Notes: a model not told the origin generated them from the letters alone. A stretch of 56,588 bases of DNA from Pirellulales bacterium (GCA_020846145.1 JADLEL010000189.1:1-56588); one strand, 5' to 3'. Positions 1 through 8,119 are shown, counted from the first letter of the stretch. Program-made: numbers and translations.

Positions 1-200
1 CGTTCACGCCCCGGTCGGGGACTGGTCCATTTTTCGGCGGGAAAACGTATTTTGCGGACAAACGGTAGGCCGAAAACATGGACCTGTCCCCTTCCCGCGG
101 TGCGAGGGGGACAGTCCCATTTTCGCGACGATTAAGCATTTTTTCGACACCATCATCTTTCGCGCCGCAAAAATCGGGACAGTCCCCTGCGAACGGTTAC
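1..200 (+). mobile_element. MITE family A, copy 1 (left end cut by window)
   Basis: This is the first of six copies of a ~205-bp element that carries the paired motifs GGGGACTGGTCCA, TGGACCTGTCCCC and GGGACAGTCCC. It ends at its right terminus with GTGAACGGTTAC (189-200). The left terminus (GTAAG) lies outside the window, so a target duplication cannot be tested here. It has no coding capacity; the reading frame that starts in it at 78 is an artefact present in most copies. Confidence 0.85.
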
Positions 201-462
201 AAAATATTTAATTCACACGCTGTCAGTGTTTCCATTGCGAACCCCCCCCATCTTGCTTCTCCGTGTCCTCCGTGTCTCCGTGGTGAGTTATTGCGAGAAA
301 TGCGGGCTAACCTTCATCCATCTGGGATTGCAAATATGCCCCTCCGCAATTAAATTGTGAGATTCGACATTTGCAAGGAGATAGTGATACCATTACTCTT
401 GCAGCATCCGGCTTGTCAAGCCGAAAACATCGCCCACCCCCACGTTGGAAGGATTAACCTTC
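201..462. other. Intergenic leader of the SurA-like gene
   Basis: No gene is seen here. The stretch around 258-288, rich in CTCCGTGTC units, looks like another simple repeated motif. A purine-rich GGAAGGA sits at 447-453, about ten bases before the ATG at 463, and is the probable ribosome binding site of the next gene. Confidence 0.5.
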
Positions 463-2937
463 ATGTCCAGTCCGTTCAAAATTTTTCGCAAGCATCAGAA
501 GGTTTTGCTCGTCGTTGCGGGCCTCATGGCCATGATCGCCTTCGTCATCCTGCCGATCGTGCTTGAAAATTTAAGCATCCGCCAAGGCGGCGCGAATCCG
601 CTGGTGGCGACCACGACGAAATACGGCGGCCTCAAAGAGAGCGACATGAAAAATCTGCGCGCCCGCCACGAATGCGTGTTGGGGGTCTTGTCGTCAATGG
701 CGAACCGGCTTTTCGGCATGATGGATGAACAATCGATCCACGACGGTTTGCAGAATATCCTCGGCGATTCCAAGGAGGAAACCTTGGTGAACCGCTGGCT
801 GATGGACAAAAAAGCCGACGAACTCGGAATCCAAGTGAGCGACGCCAGCATTACCGATTTCCTGGCGAATAATAAAACCTTCGTCGGTTTTTTCATGCAA
901 GATCCCCAATTTGCGAGATATTTGCCGTTCATACTCCAAAACAAAACGCCGGGCAAATTGACCGAGAAGGATTTTCGGGAGATTTTCGCGCGCTTTGGAA
1001 TCACGGAATCCATGTTTCGCGACATGTTGCGTGAGGAGTTGAAGGTGCAGGAATTCCAAAACACTTTCTTCTTGAGCATCTCGGGCATGACGCCCGGACA
1101 ACGTTGGAATTATTACTGCCGCACCCAACGGCGGGCGAAAATCGAGTGCATTCCCGTGAAGGTCGAACCGTTCGCCGCGGCGATCACGAAGCCGAGCGAA
1201 AAGACCTTGGAAGACTACTTCAAAAAGTATCAGGATAACGTCCCGCTCCCCTTTTCTCCCGAGCCGGGCTTCCGCGTCCCGCAGAAGATCGAAGTCGAGT
1301 ATTTCGCGGCGAACGTGGAAGACTTCGCCGCGCCGGAAAAAATCACCGAAGACGAAATCCAGGCCTATTACGATAAGGATCCGAAGAAATACGACGAGAT
1401 GAATCGGAAAGTCTTGCTCAGCACGCCCGTAAAAACGGACGAGAAAAAAGAGCCGGCCGAAAAAGAAGGCGGGAAAATAGAATCGTCCGACAACGCCAAG
1501 CCGGCGGAGGAAACCAAGCCGGCCGAAGATGCCAAACCGGCGGAAGTAACCAAGCCCGCCGAGGAAACCAAACCGGCGGAACAGGCAAAACCGGTTGAAG
1601 GCGACAAGCCGCCCGCCGCTCCCGAAACCGAAAAGAAAGCGAACGAACCGACCGCGCCGCCCGCTCCGGAAAAACCGGCCGAGAACGCCGAGGAGAAAAA
1701 ATCGTCCTCCGTGGAGCGTTCGCCCTATCGTTTTGCATCGCTGCAAACGGAGGAATCCAAGAATCCCGAAACGCCGAAGCCCGATGCCCCGAAGCCCGGC
1801 GATGAAGCCGCCGCGCCTAAAACGGAGTCATCCGCCGAGGAATCCAAACCCGCCGAAACCAAGCCTGCCGAAACCAAACCCGCGGAAACCGCCCCGGCCA
1901 CCGGCGAAATTCCGGCAAAACCGCAGGATTCCGCCGCGCCCCCCGTCGCCGAACCGCCCAAGCGGGAATTGACCGAAGAGGTGCGCAAAGAGATCCGCCA
2001 GGCGATCGCCGCCGATAAGATCAAAGGCATTTTCGACAAACTCGGCCGGCTCATGAAAGAGAACGCCATCGAGTGGAAACGCTACGAAGCGGCGAAAATC
2101 CACGGCGCGACCGGCCTGAAAAAACCGCTCCAACTCGATTTCGAAGGCCTCGCCAAGCAGCACGGCGTTGCCGCGGGCAAGACCGGCCGAATCACCCGCT
2201 GGGAAGCCCGGGATCTGGATCTCGGGAAGTCGCAACTGGTCGAGAGCGGACAGTCGTTCTTCCTTGCCGCGTTCGACAATTTACCCAAGCAATCGGATAT
2301 CCCCAACCATGCCCCGGTCATGACCGCGGGCTTAAAGGGCGAGGTTTTTCTTTTTTGGAAAGCGCAAGACGTCAAGGAAACGGCCCCCAAATGGGAAGAT
2401 CACGCCGTGCGGAAGCAAGTTCTCGAAGCCTGGCAACTCGAACAAGCGCGCAAACCGGCCCTCGAAAAGGCCGCGAAATTGGCCGCGGAAGCGCGGAAGA
2501 GCAAGACCACTTTGAAGGAAGCCTTCGCGGGCATTGCGGGCATCGAAGTGGTTTCGCCGCCGTCTTTCGCTTGGTTGACCGGGGGCTTGGATCCGCTCAA
2601 TCCGCGTTACGACTTGAATGTGGAAGTGCAAGGCGTGGATCTGCCCGGCGAAGAGTTCATGAAGACCGTTTTTGCGTTGAACGAGGGAGAGATCGGCACG
2701 GCGATGAACTTGCCGCAAAAGATTGCCTACGTGATTCAGGCCGAGAAATTCGAACCCGCGGAGGAGGAACTCTGGAATCGCTTCAAGGATAGCGATTTCA
2801 GCAGTTACGCCGACGCCCGCCGATCCGACCTCCAGGCCGGCTATCGCGCCTTGCTCGACAATCTGGCCAAGGAAGCCGGTCTGGAGTGGAAACGCAAGGC
2901 GGATCAACGCGAAAACGAAAATACCCCGGCCGATTGA
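463..2937 (+). CDS. Membrane-anchored SurA/PpiD-like protein with Lys-Pro-Ala-Glu-rich insert
   Basis: The 824-residue product starts MSSPFKIFRKHQK and has one hydrophobic segment at about residues 15-40. This N-in anchor with a large periplasmic part is the PpiD/SurA_N layout. Residues 40-300 are charged and helical, like a SurA N-terminal chaperone domain (pattern FREIFARFGITESMFRDMLR). Residues ~327-503 are low complexity, built on units such as KPAEETKPAEDA, and probably form a flexible spacer. The C-terminal part (~510-810) is again globular and ends in a helical segment like the SurA_N return helix. I see no clear parvulin catalytic motif, so chaperone rather than isomerase activity is likelier. 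The ATG at 463 is preferred over TTG 445 because a GGAAGGA motif precedes it. A strong terminator follows at 2970. Confidence 0.7.
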   Translation: MSSPFKIFRKHQKVLLVVAGLMAMIAFVILPIVLENLSIRQGGANPLVATTTKYGGLKESDMKNLRARHECVLGVLSSMANRLFGMMDEQSIHDGLQNILGDSKEETLVNRWLMDKKADELGIQVSDASITDFLANNKTFVGFFMQDPQFARYLPFILQNKTPGKLTEKDFREIFARFGITESMFRDMLREELKVQEFQNTFFLSISGMTPGQRWNYYCRTQRRAKIECIPVKVEPFAAAITKPSEKTLEDYFKKYQDNVPLPFSPEPGFRVPQKIEVEYFAANVEDFAAPEKITEDEIQAYYDKDPKKYDEMNRKVLLSTPVKTDEKKEPAEKEGGKIESSDNAKPAEETKPAEDAKPAEVTKPAEETKPAEQAKPVEGDKPPAAPETEKKANEPTAPPAPEKPAENAEEKKSSSVERSPYRFASLQTEESKNPETPKPDAPKPGDEAAAPKTESSAEESKPAETKPAETKPAETAPATGEIPAKPQDSAAPPVAEPPKRELTEEVRKEIRQAIAADKIKGIFDKLGRLMKENAIEWKRYEAAKIHGATGLKKPLQLDFEGLAKQHGVAAGKTGRITRWEARDLDLGKSQLVESGQSFFLAAFDNLPKQSDIPNHAPVMTAGLKGEVFLFWKAQDVKETAPKWEDHAVRKQVLEAWQLEQARKPALEKAAKLAAEARKSKTTLKEAFAGIAGIEVVSPPSFAWLTGGLDPLNPRYDLNVEVQGVDLPGEEFMKTVFALNEGEIGTAMNLPQKIAYVIQAEKFEPAEEELWNRFKDSDFSSYADARRSDLQAGYRALLDNLAKEAGLEWKRKADQRENENTPAD

Positions 2938-2969
2938 GCGGAGGGGGGTTTCCGGCAACCCGAATTCGA

Positions 2970-2996
2970 CCCGGCGTCGATGCGCCGGGTTTTTTA
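2970..2996 (+). terminator. Rho-independent terminator
   Basis: A perfect 7-bp stem, CCCGGCG (2970-2976) and CGCCGGG (2983-2989), with a 6-base loop is followed by seven T residues. It lies 33 bases after the stop codon of the SurA-like gene. Confidence 0.85.
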
Positions 2997-3021
2997 TTCG
3001 TCACTTGGTCATTGGAAGATG

Positions 3022-3225
3022 GTAATCGTTCACGGCCCGGTCGGGGACTGGTCCATTTTTCGGCGGGATAACGTATATTACGGACAAACGGTAGGCCGAA
3101 AACATGGACCTGTCCCCTTCCCGCGGCGCTAGGGGGACAGTCCCATTTTCGCGGCGATTGAGCATTTTTACGGCACATCGCCTTTTATGCCGCGAAAATC
3201 GGGACAGTCCCCTGTGAACGGTTAC
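3022..3225 (+). mobile_element. MITE family A, copy 2, inserted at the start codon of the IMPase gene
   Basis: This full-length copy runs from GTAATCGTTCAC to GTGAACGGTTAC. The flanks are GGAAGATG (3014-3021) and GGAAAATG (3226-3233), matching in 7 of 8 bases. This is a target duplication with one later mutation. The right-hand duplicate contains the ATG of the next gene, so the insertion separated that gene from its original leader. Confidence 0.85.
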
Positions 3226-3230
3226 GGAAA

Positions 3231-4037
3231 ATGAATTCGAACCGCACCCTCGAAGAATATCTAAAAATATGCGATGCGGCCGTGCGCGCCGGCGGCGCGG
3301 CGGTGCAAAGTTGGGTGGGAAAATTCGAGGTGCGCAAAAAAGGGCCTGCCGACCTCGTCACCCAGGCCGACGTGGCTTCGCAAGAAGCGGTCCGCGAGAT
3401 TGTCCTCAGTGCTTTTCCCGACCATGCGTTTCTCGGCGAGGAGGACGATCGCGGCGATTTACGGGAAAATCGCGCGGAATTCCGCTGGATCGTCGATCCC
3501 TTGGACGGCACCACGAATTTCGTGCATGGACTTCCTCATTATTGCGTTTCCTTGGCCCTCGAACGCCGAGGAGAACCGCTGGTGGGGGCGGTTTACAATC
3601 CGGTCAGCGGAGAATGTTTTGCCGCCGCGGCCGGGAAAGGGGCTTGGCTCAACGGGAAGCCGATGCGAACCAGCCGGATTACGGACCTGTCCGACGCCTT
3701 GGCGATCATGGGCTTTCCTCCGCAAGTGAAGCCCGACTCGCCCGACTTGCTCGTTTTCCAAAAAGCCGTTTTTTGCTGCCAATCGATTCGTCGTTCCGGC
3801 TCCACGGCCCTGAACTTAAGTTATTTGGCGGCGGGACGTTACGATGTATTTTGGGGTTATGACGCGAAAATCTGGGACGTGGCGGCCGGAGTGCTCTTAG
3901 TCCGCGAGGCGGGCGGGGTCTTGTGCTCGGCCCGCGGAGCCGATTTTCGACTCTCGGACTCGCCTTTGTTTGCCGCGGCTACTCCCCAACTATTGGATAA
4001 AATACTTGAAATTGCCGAAAAGGCCGCGAATGCATAG
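3231..4037 (+). CDS. Inositol monophosphatase family phosphatase
   Basis: This is a 268-residue enzyme of the SuhB/IMPase family, which hydrolyses sugar or inositol monophosphates with Mg2+. The family signatures are present: GEED (Glu70, Glu71), WIVDPLDGTTNFVHG (Asp89, Asp92) and KIWDVAAG near the C terminus (Asp216). These supply the metal ligands. Length and motif order are typical. The substrate cannot be told from sequence; inositol-1-phosphate, histidinol phosphate and PAP phosphatases share this fold. The start codon lies inside the target duplication of a MITE, only five bases after its end. Transcription and the ribosome binding site must therefore come from the element or from farther upstream. 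The TAG stop is the first three bases of a conserved repeat (4035-4187). Confidence 0.9.
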   Translation: MNSNRTLEEYLKICDAAVRAGGAAVQSWVGKFEVRKKGPADLVTQADVASQEAVREIVLSAFPDHAFLGEEDDRGDLRENRAEFRWIVDPLDGTTNFVHGLPHYCVSLALERRGEPLVGAVYNPVSGECFAAAAGKGAWLNGKPMRTSRITDLSDALAIMGFPPQVKPDSPDLLVFQKAVFCCQSIRRSGSTALNLSYLAAGRYDVFWGYDAKIWDVAAGVLLVREAGGVLCSARGADFRLSDSPLFAAATPQLLDKILEIAEKAANA

Positions 4038-4187
4038 CGCGGCATAGCCTCAACAATCGTTTAGCCCGGAGCCAACGGCGACGGCGGGTGGAGTTTTCCA
4101 GTGCCCCTTACGCCCGCCGTCGCCGTTGGCTCCGGGCTAAACGAAAAACTTTGAGGATAACGCCTCAATCCTGAAAACTAATGGTAT
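4035..4187 (+). repeat. Palindromic repeat family B, long form, copy 1
   Basis: The core is an 86-bp hairpin (4058-4143) with arms CGTTTAGCCCGGAGCCAACG and its complement. The flanking sequence, from TAGCGCGGCATAGCC on the left to AAACTAATGGTATA on the right, is also conserved in inverted orientation at 33876-34030. The repeat unit is therefore about 153 bp rather than just the hairpin. Confidence 0.8.
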
Positions 4188-4294
4188 AGGGTAGTTGGCC
4201 GCCCCCCCGGACATCGACCGTAAGTTGGTCGGGAGAGGGTGGAATTTTGCCGAACTTCACCTGGCATATTCCGGCTTTTTCCGAATATCAGCCC

Positions 4295-4332
4295 TTGACA
4301 TCCCTTGCACATTTGGCTAAACTTACAAATGT
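4295..4332 (+). promoter_or_regulatory. arsR promoter with overlapping ArsR-type operator
   Basis: TTGACA (4295-4300) is separated by 17 bases from TAAACT (4318-4323), a good sigma-70 arrangement. A perfect inverted repeat ACATTTG-N10-CAAATGT (4309-4332) covers the -10 region. This is the position expected for an autoregulating ArsR/SmtB repressor. Protein binding is inferred, not shown. Confidence 0.6.
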
Positions 4333-4361
4333 TCCCGGTCGATGTACATTGAAAGATCGCG

Positions 4362-4685
4362 ATGAATTCCAAAACCCAAGCCAAGTACGAAGCCCGCGCC
4401 AAGATCATCAAGGCCATGGCGCATCCCACGCGGTTGTTCATCGTCGATGAACTGGCCCAGCGCGGCGAACGCTGCGTTTGCGAATTGACGGAAATGATCG
4501 GGGCCGACATGTCCACGGTTTCGCGGCACTTGGCGGTGCTGAAGGAGGCGGGCATTATCGCCGACGACAAGCGCGGCGCGCAAGTTTATTACCAACTCCG
4601 CGTGCGCTGCGTTTTGAATTTCTTCGAGTGCGTCGAGTCGGTCATGCAGAACAACTCCCGCGAACGGGCGAAGGTGCTGAATTGA
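4362..4685 (+). CDS. ArsR/SmtB-family metalloregulatory repressor
   Basis: This is a 107-residue winged-helix protein. It shows the family core: AMAHPTRLFIVDEL (helix 1), a CVC pair at Cys38 and Cys40 in the position of the ArsR alpha3N As(III) site, and STVSRHLAVLKEAGII (recognition helix), followed by the wing (GAQVYYQL). Cys85 and Cys92 in the C-terminal helix could complete a thiolate site. In this family metal or arsenical binding releases the DNA. It is the first gene of the arsenical/thiol cluster and has inverted repeats both before itself and before the permease, so it probably controls both. Confidence 0.9.
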   Translation: MNSKTQAKYEARAKIIKAMAHPTRLFIVDELAQRGERCVCELTEMIGADMSTVSRHLAVLKEAGIIADDKRGAQVYYQLRVRCVLNFFECVESVMQNNSRERAKVLN

Positions 4686-4715
4686 GATAAATGGATTGAG
4701 GGCCGTGTTTTTTTC

Positions 4716-4750
4716 GGCAAATACTTGCATATTTTGCCAATTGTGCAAAA
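4716..4750 (+). promoter_or_regulatory. Possible second operator before the permease gene
   Basis: Two overlapping inverted repeats lie between arsR and the permease gene: GGCAAA-N11-TTTGCC (4716-4738) and TTTTGC-N7-GCAAAA (4732-4750). They share the AT-rich CAAA/TTTG half-site character of the arsR operator. A separate ArsR site is plausible but unproven. Confidence 0.4.
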
Positions 4751-4781
4751 GAGTGGCCCCATTCAGCATGGAGCATCCAAC

Positions 4782-6116
4782 ATGAAAAAAGAATTCGGGA
4801 TTTTCCTGGGACTGGCGGCCGTTTTCCTCGTCGCCTATTTTCTCCCGCTCGGCGAGGGGAAGATTCAGGCGGCGATTTTGGAAGCGTTTTACATGCTCCA
4901 GTGGTACGCCCGCAATCATACCCTGGCCTGCGTGGTCCCGGCGATGTTCATCGCGGGCGCGATCGCCGTCTTTTTCTCGAAGGAAACCGTGCTCCGGCAT
5001 CTGGGGCCGAAGGCGAACAAGGTCGAGGCGTATTCGGTGGCCTCGGTCTCCGGCACGGTGCTGGCCGTGTGCTCGTGCAGCGTGCTGCCGATGTTCGCGG
5101 GCATCTACCGCGTGGGGGCGGGCCTGGGGCCGGCCGCGGCGTTTCTCTACTCCGGCCCGGCGATCAACGTGATGGCCATCTTCCTCACCGCGCGCGTGCT
5201 GGGTTACGATCTGGGCATCGCCCGCGTTATCGGATCGGTTGCATTCGCGGTAATCATCGGCATCATCATGGCGGCGATCTTCCGCAAGGACGAGGCGCGG
5301 CGCGAGGCGGCGGTCATGCAACTGCCCGATCCGCCGCCGGCGCGAAGGAGCCTTGGGCAAACCACGCTGTTTTTCCTCGCCATGATCCTTTTTCTAGTAT
5401 TTAGCGATTGGGCCAATCCCAGCTTCACGGCCATCGAGAAGAAGGATGGCACGAAACTGACCGGGGCTGTAATGCTCGAATCGACCGAGGCCTTGCGGGT
5501 ACAGATTGCGGAACCGGCGGGGGATTTGAAAAAAGGGACGAAAATCGATATCCCCAAAAACGAAATCGAAACCGCTTCGTACTCGACGCCGCCGGGCTAC
5601 GAGTGGGCCAATTGGATTTACGTGCATCGCTGGTATTTCGCGTTCTCCTGTCTGGCGGCGACGTTCCTGATGGTCGCCCGCTGGTTCGAGCGGGAAGAAT
5701 TGGCCGATTGGATGAGCCAAACCTGGATTTTCGCCAAGTCGATCGTGCCGCTGCTGTTCGGCGGGGTTTTCATTACGGGATTCGTCGGCGCGCTCATACC
5801 CGAAAATATGGTGGCCGGCTGGGTGGGCGGAAATGGTTTCCTGGCTAATTTCGCGGCCTCGGTGATCGGCGCTTTGTGGTATTTCGCCACGCTCACGGAA
5901 ATCCCCATTTTGGAAACTTTGCTCGGCTTGGGCATGGGACGCGGACCGGCGCTGGCGCTGTTGCTGGCCGGGCCGGCCCTTTCGCTGCCGAGCATCGCGG
6001 TAATCTATAGTGTGATCGGATTGAAAAAGACGGCTGTGTTCGTGCTGTTGGTCGTTTTCATGAGTGCGTTCGCCGGCATGGCTTTCGGTTGGTATTCGGC
6101 GTATTTTGGAGTATGA
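4782..6116 (+). CDS. ArsP/SO_0444-type permease (DUF318 family)
   Basis: This is a 444-residue inner-membrane protein with about eight hydrophobic segments in two halves. The halves are separated by a soluble insert (roughly residues 215-275, KKDGTKLTGAV onward). The segments CSCSVLPMFAGIYRVGAGLGPAAAFLYSGPAINVMAI and LLAGPALSLPSIAVI are typical of the ArsP_1 permease family; family members export trivalent organoarsenicals (ArsP) or Cu/Zn (SO_0444). The CSCS cysteine pair is a likely substrate-thiolate site. ATG 4782 has GGAG upstream and avoids a 19-residue hydrophilic extension. Its place after arsR and before a CxxC mini-thioredoxin fits metal(loid) efflux; the exact substrate is inference. 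Confidence 0.85.
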   Translation: MKKEFGIFLGLAAVFLVAYFLPLGEGKIQAAILEAFYMLQWYARNHTLACVVPAMFIAGAIAVFFSKETVLRHLGPKANKVEAYSVASVSGTVLAVCSCSVLPMFAGIYRVGAGLGPAAAFLYSGPAINVMAIFLTARVLGYDLGIARVIGSVAFAVIIGIIMAAIFRKDEARREAAVMQLPDPPPARRSLGQTTLFFLAMILFLVFSDWANPSFTAIEKKDGTKLTGAVMLESTEALRVQIAEPAGDLKKGTKIDIPKNEIETASYSTPPGYEWANWIYVHRWYFAFSCLAATFLMVARWFEREELADWMSQTWIFAKSIVPLLFGGVFITGFVGALIPENMVAGWVGGNGFLANFAASVIGALWYFATLTEIPILETLLGLGMGRGPALALLLAGPALSLPSIAVIYSVIGLKKTAVFVLLVVFMSAFAGMAFGWYSAYFGV

Positions 6117-6135
6117 TGTTCATTGCAATTCGACT

Positions 6136-6221
6136 CGTTTAGCCCGGAGCCAACGGCGACGGCGGAGGGTGATCGATCGGCGACCTGCATTACGCCGTCG
6201 CCGTTGGCTCCGGGCTAAACG
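6136..6221 (+). repeat. Palindromic repeat family B, copy 2 (short form)
   Basis: This hairpin with CGTTTAGCCCGGAGCCAACG arms sits between the permease and the thioredoxin genes. It lacks the conserved outer flanks of copies 1 and 4. There is no T run, so it is not a simple terminator, though the transcript would fold strongly here. Confidence 0.85.
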
Positions 6222-6269
6222 ATGAGTCGGTTCGGCGACGGACAAAACGCCGTTATTCAGGAGTAAACA

Positions 6270-6503
6270 ATGAAACTCATTCAAATTCTGGGCACCGGTT
6301 GCCCGAAGTGCGCGAAACTTTTTCAGAACGCCGAAACGGCGGTGAAAGAGGCGGGCGTCGAGGCGACCGTCGAGAAGGTAACCGATATCAACGTCATCAC
6401 CGGCTTCGGCGTGATGATGACCCCCGCGCTGGCCATCGACGGCGAAGTCAAGGCCGTGGGAAAACTGCTCGCGCCGGAGGAGATCCGCAAATTGCTCGCG
6501 TAG
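6270..6503 (+). CDS. Mini-thioredoxin (TM0996/MTH895 type; ArsE-like position)
   Basis: This 77-residue one-domain thioredoxin-fold protein has the active site GTGCPKC (Cys11, Cys14) right after the first strand. The cis-proline motif is MMTPALAIDGEV. This small family commonly sits beside ArsP-like permeases and DGC proteins. It probably shuttles electrons or a thiol-bound metal(loid) to its membrane partner. A GGAG ribosome binding site precedes the ATG (6258-6261). In the arsEFG operon the small CxxC protein is called ArsE; equivalence here rests on context only. Confidence 0.85.
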   Translation: MKLIQILGTGCPKCAKLFQNAETAVKEAGVEATVEKVTDINVITGFGVMMTPALAIDGEVKAVGKLLAPEEIRKLLA

Positions 6504-6545
6504 TGGAATTGTTCGACCAATCTTGATTGGAAAGGAGCTATTCAC

Positions 6546-6932
6546 ATGACCGATGTCAATTCTCAAGCGCAATGTGCCTGCGGCGAAGCCCCGAAGTTGA
6601 TTTTTCCCTGTTCGGGCGCGGCCGACGTGGGGCAGGTCGCCGATTTGGCCGCGCGGAAACTCTCCGCGGAAGGAGCGGGAAAAATGTTTTGTTTGGCGGG
6701 CATCGGCGGCCGCGTGAGCGGCATCGTGGCCACGACCCAATCGGCCGCGGCCATTCTCGCCATCGACGGCTGCCACTTGGATTGCGCGCGAAAGACGCTG
6801 GAAGAAGCCGGATTTCGACAATTCTCCCATTTGCAACTGGGAGACCTGGGGCTGGAAAAGGGCAAAACGCCCGCAACCCAGGAAACCGTGGCCCGCGTGG
6901 CCGAGGAAGGCCGCAATCGGCTTGCCGGGTAA
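6546..6932 (+). CDS. DGC-domain putative zinc-binding protein
   Basis: The 128-residue protein has the DGC-family features: an N-terminal Cys cluster (Cys10, Cys12, then FPCSGAADVGQVADLA), GKMFCLAGIGG, and the DGCHLDCARKTLEEAG motif that names the family. DGC proteins are predicted metal-binding proteins of unknown biochemical role and are often coded next to SO_0444-type permeases and mini-thioredoxins. A ribosome binding site AAAGGAG (6531-6537) precedes the start. Being between the mini-thioredoxin and the ArsF-like genes, it probably handles a thiol-bound metal or metalloid. Confidence 0.85.
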   Translation: MTDVNSQAQCACGEAPKLIFPCSGAADVGQVADLAARKLSAEGAGKMFCLAGIGGRVSGIVATTQSAAAILAIDGCHLDCARKTLEEAGFRQFSHLQLGDLGLEKGKTPATQETVARVAEEGRNRLAG

Positions 6933-6981
6933 ACCGACTCGATGCCGTTCCCCATTTGGGCGACGCAAAATCCACACCGCC

Positions 6982-7509
6982 ATGACTTCAAAAAAATTTT
7001 GGACGGCCGTCTTGTTGCTCTTCGTGGCGTTTAGCCTCGTCGAGGTGGTCGTCAAGCACGTTCGGCTCCATCAGGCGGCACGGGCGGGCGGCGACAAGGC
7101 GGAGAATCCGCAAAACGCCGGCATCGCCGGCCCGAACGAACAAAACTCCACGAAGGAGTTGAGCGAGGGAGTCGTCGTCTATTACTTCCACGGCCGCGAA
7201 CGCTGCGAGAATTGCCGGAATATCGAAGCCTACGCGAAGGAAGCGGTGCAGACGGGCTTCGGCGAACGATTGGCCGACGGGAGCATGGCGTGGAAGGTCG
7301 TCAACTTCGACCTGCCCGCGAACGCCCACTTCGACAAAGACTACGAACTCGGCGGCATCCCTTCGGTCGTGCTCGTGAAGTATCGAGACGGCGCGCGGAT
7401 CGAATGGAAGAACCTGACCGATGTTTGGGAGCATGTCGCCGGCGGCGACAAGGCGAAATTCCTCGATTACGTGCAAAAGGAACTCCGCGATTTTATGGCG
7501 AAGAAATAG
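6982..7509 (+). CDS. ArsF-like membrane-anchored thioredoxin-fold protein, paralogue 1
   Basis: The 175-residue protein has one N-terminal membrane segment (residues ~5-22) followed by a linker and a thioredoxin-like domain. The redox motif is GRERCENCRNIEAYAKEAV (Cys75, Cys78), and a cis-proline loop follows at GGIPSVVLVKY. The pattern YYFHGRERCENC is the one seen in ArsF-family proteins, which act with ArsE in reducing nitroaromatic arsenicals. ATG 6982 is chosen because the membrane segment starts just after it; an upstream frame to 6922 adds only unlikely basic sequence. The next gene is a paralogue, so the cluster has two such proteins. Confidence 0.75.
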   Translation: MTSKKFWTAVLLLFVAFSLVEVVVKHVRLHQAARAGGDKAENPQNAGIAGPNEQNSTKELSEGVVVYYFHGRERCENCRNIEAYAKEAVQTGFGERLADGSMAWKVVNFDLPANAHFDKDYELGGIPSVVLVKYRDGARIEWKNLTDVWEHVAGGDKAKFLDYVQKELRDFMAKK

Positions 7510-7510
7510 G

Positions 7511-7570
7511 GTGGCACTGGCATCTTGCCAGTGCTTTCCCGACCACTGGCAAGATGCCAGTGCCACCCAA
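7511..7570 (+). repeat. Palindromic repeat family E
   Basis: The sequence GGTGGCACTGGCATCTTGCC and its inverted copy flank a short loop. It sits just after the stop of the first ArsF-like gene. It has no T run and resembles the other intergenic palindromes rather than a terminator. Confidence 0.8.
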
Positions 7571-7612
7571 CAAATATCAACCACCTTTCCCCCGTATTAT
7601 TGGAGAATTGCC

Positions 7613-8119
7613 ATGCGATCGGTTACCCGTTTTTATAAAGTGATTTCGTTATCGGCCGGTATTGCCGCGATGCTATTTTTGGCCGGGAATCTCCGGGCCG
7701 AGGACAAAAAAACCGAGACTGCGAAAGCGGAGACCGCCAAAGCGGAGGCGGCAAAGACCGCGAAGCCCGCCGCCAAGCCGGCGCACCAGGTTACGGCTTG
7801 TTACTTTCACCGCACCGTGCGCTGCAATACCTGCAAGAAGATCGGCGCCTACATCGAGGAATTGATCGCGGAAGGTTTCAAAAAGGAGATCAAGGAGGGC
7901 AAGGTCTCGGTGGTGATGATCGATTTTCAGGACTCCAAAAATAAAGAGCACGTCGAGGCCTATAAAATCACCGGTCCCACGCTGGTCCTCCTGGACGTGC
8001 GCGACGGGAAGGTGAAATCCTGGAAACCCGCCCCCAAGGTCTGGAGCCTGGTGGCGAAGAAGGCCGATTTCTTCAAATACGTGCAGGGCGAAGTCCGCGG
8101 GTACCTGGAGAGCAAATAA
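7613..8119 (+). CDS. ArsF-like secreted/anchored thioredoxin-fold protein, paralogue 2
   Basis: The 168-residue protein begins with a signal-like segment (VISLSAGIAAMLFLAGNLRA) and a Lys/Ala/Glu-rich linker of about 30 residues (repeated KAETAKAE). A thioredoxin-like domain follows with CYFHRTVRCNTCKKIGAY (Cys71, Cys74) and the cis-proline region ITGPTLVLLDV. It is homologous to the gene upstream. GGAG at 7602-7605 supports ATG 7613. Its TAA stop overlaps the ATG of the ArsG-like gene by one base (TAATG), which implies translational coupling and a partnership with that membrane protein. Confidence 0.75.
   Translation: MRSVTRFYKVISLSAGIAAMLFLAGNLRAEDKKTETAKAETAKAEAAKTAKPAAKPAHQVTACYFHRTVRCNTCKKIGAYIEELIAEGFKKEIKEGKVSVVMIDFQDSKNKEHVEAYKITGPTLVLLDVRDGKVKSWKPAPKVWSLVAKKADFFKYVQGEVRGYLESK

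Noticed and set aside
78..353. A 91-residue frame starting MDLSPSRG
   Set aside because: It begins inside the MITE and similar peptides appear in other copies of the element; no ribosome binding site or conserved domain.
694..1746. A 350-codon frame opposite the SurA-like gene
   Set aside because: It mirrors the low-complexity Lys-Pro-Ala-Glu region and has no protein pattern; the plus-strand gene has a start site and terminator.
7511..7570. Terminator between the two ArsF-like genes
   Set aside because: Strong hairpin but no T run, and the adjoining genes look co-transcribed; it fits the palindromic repeat families better.
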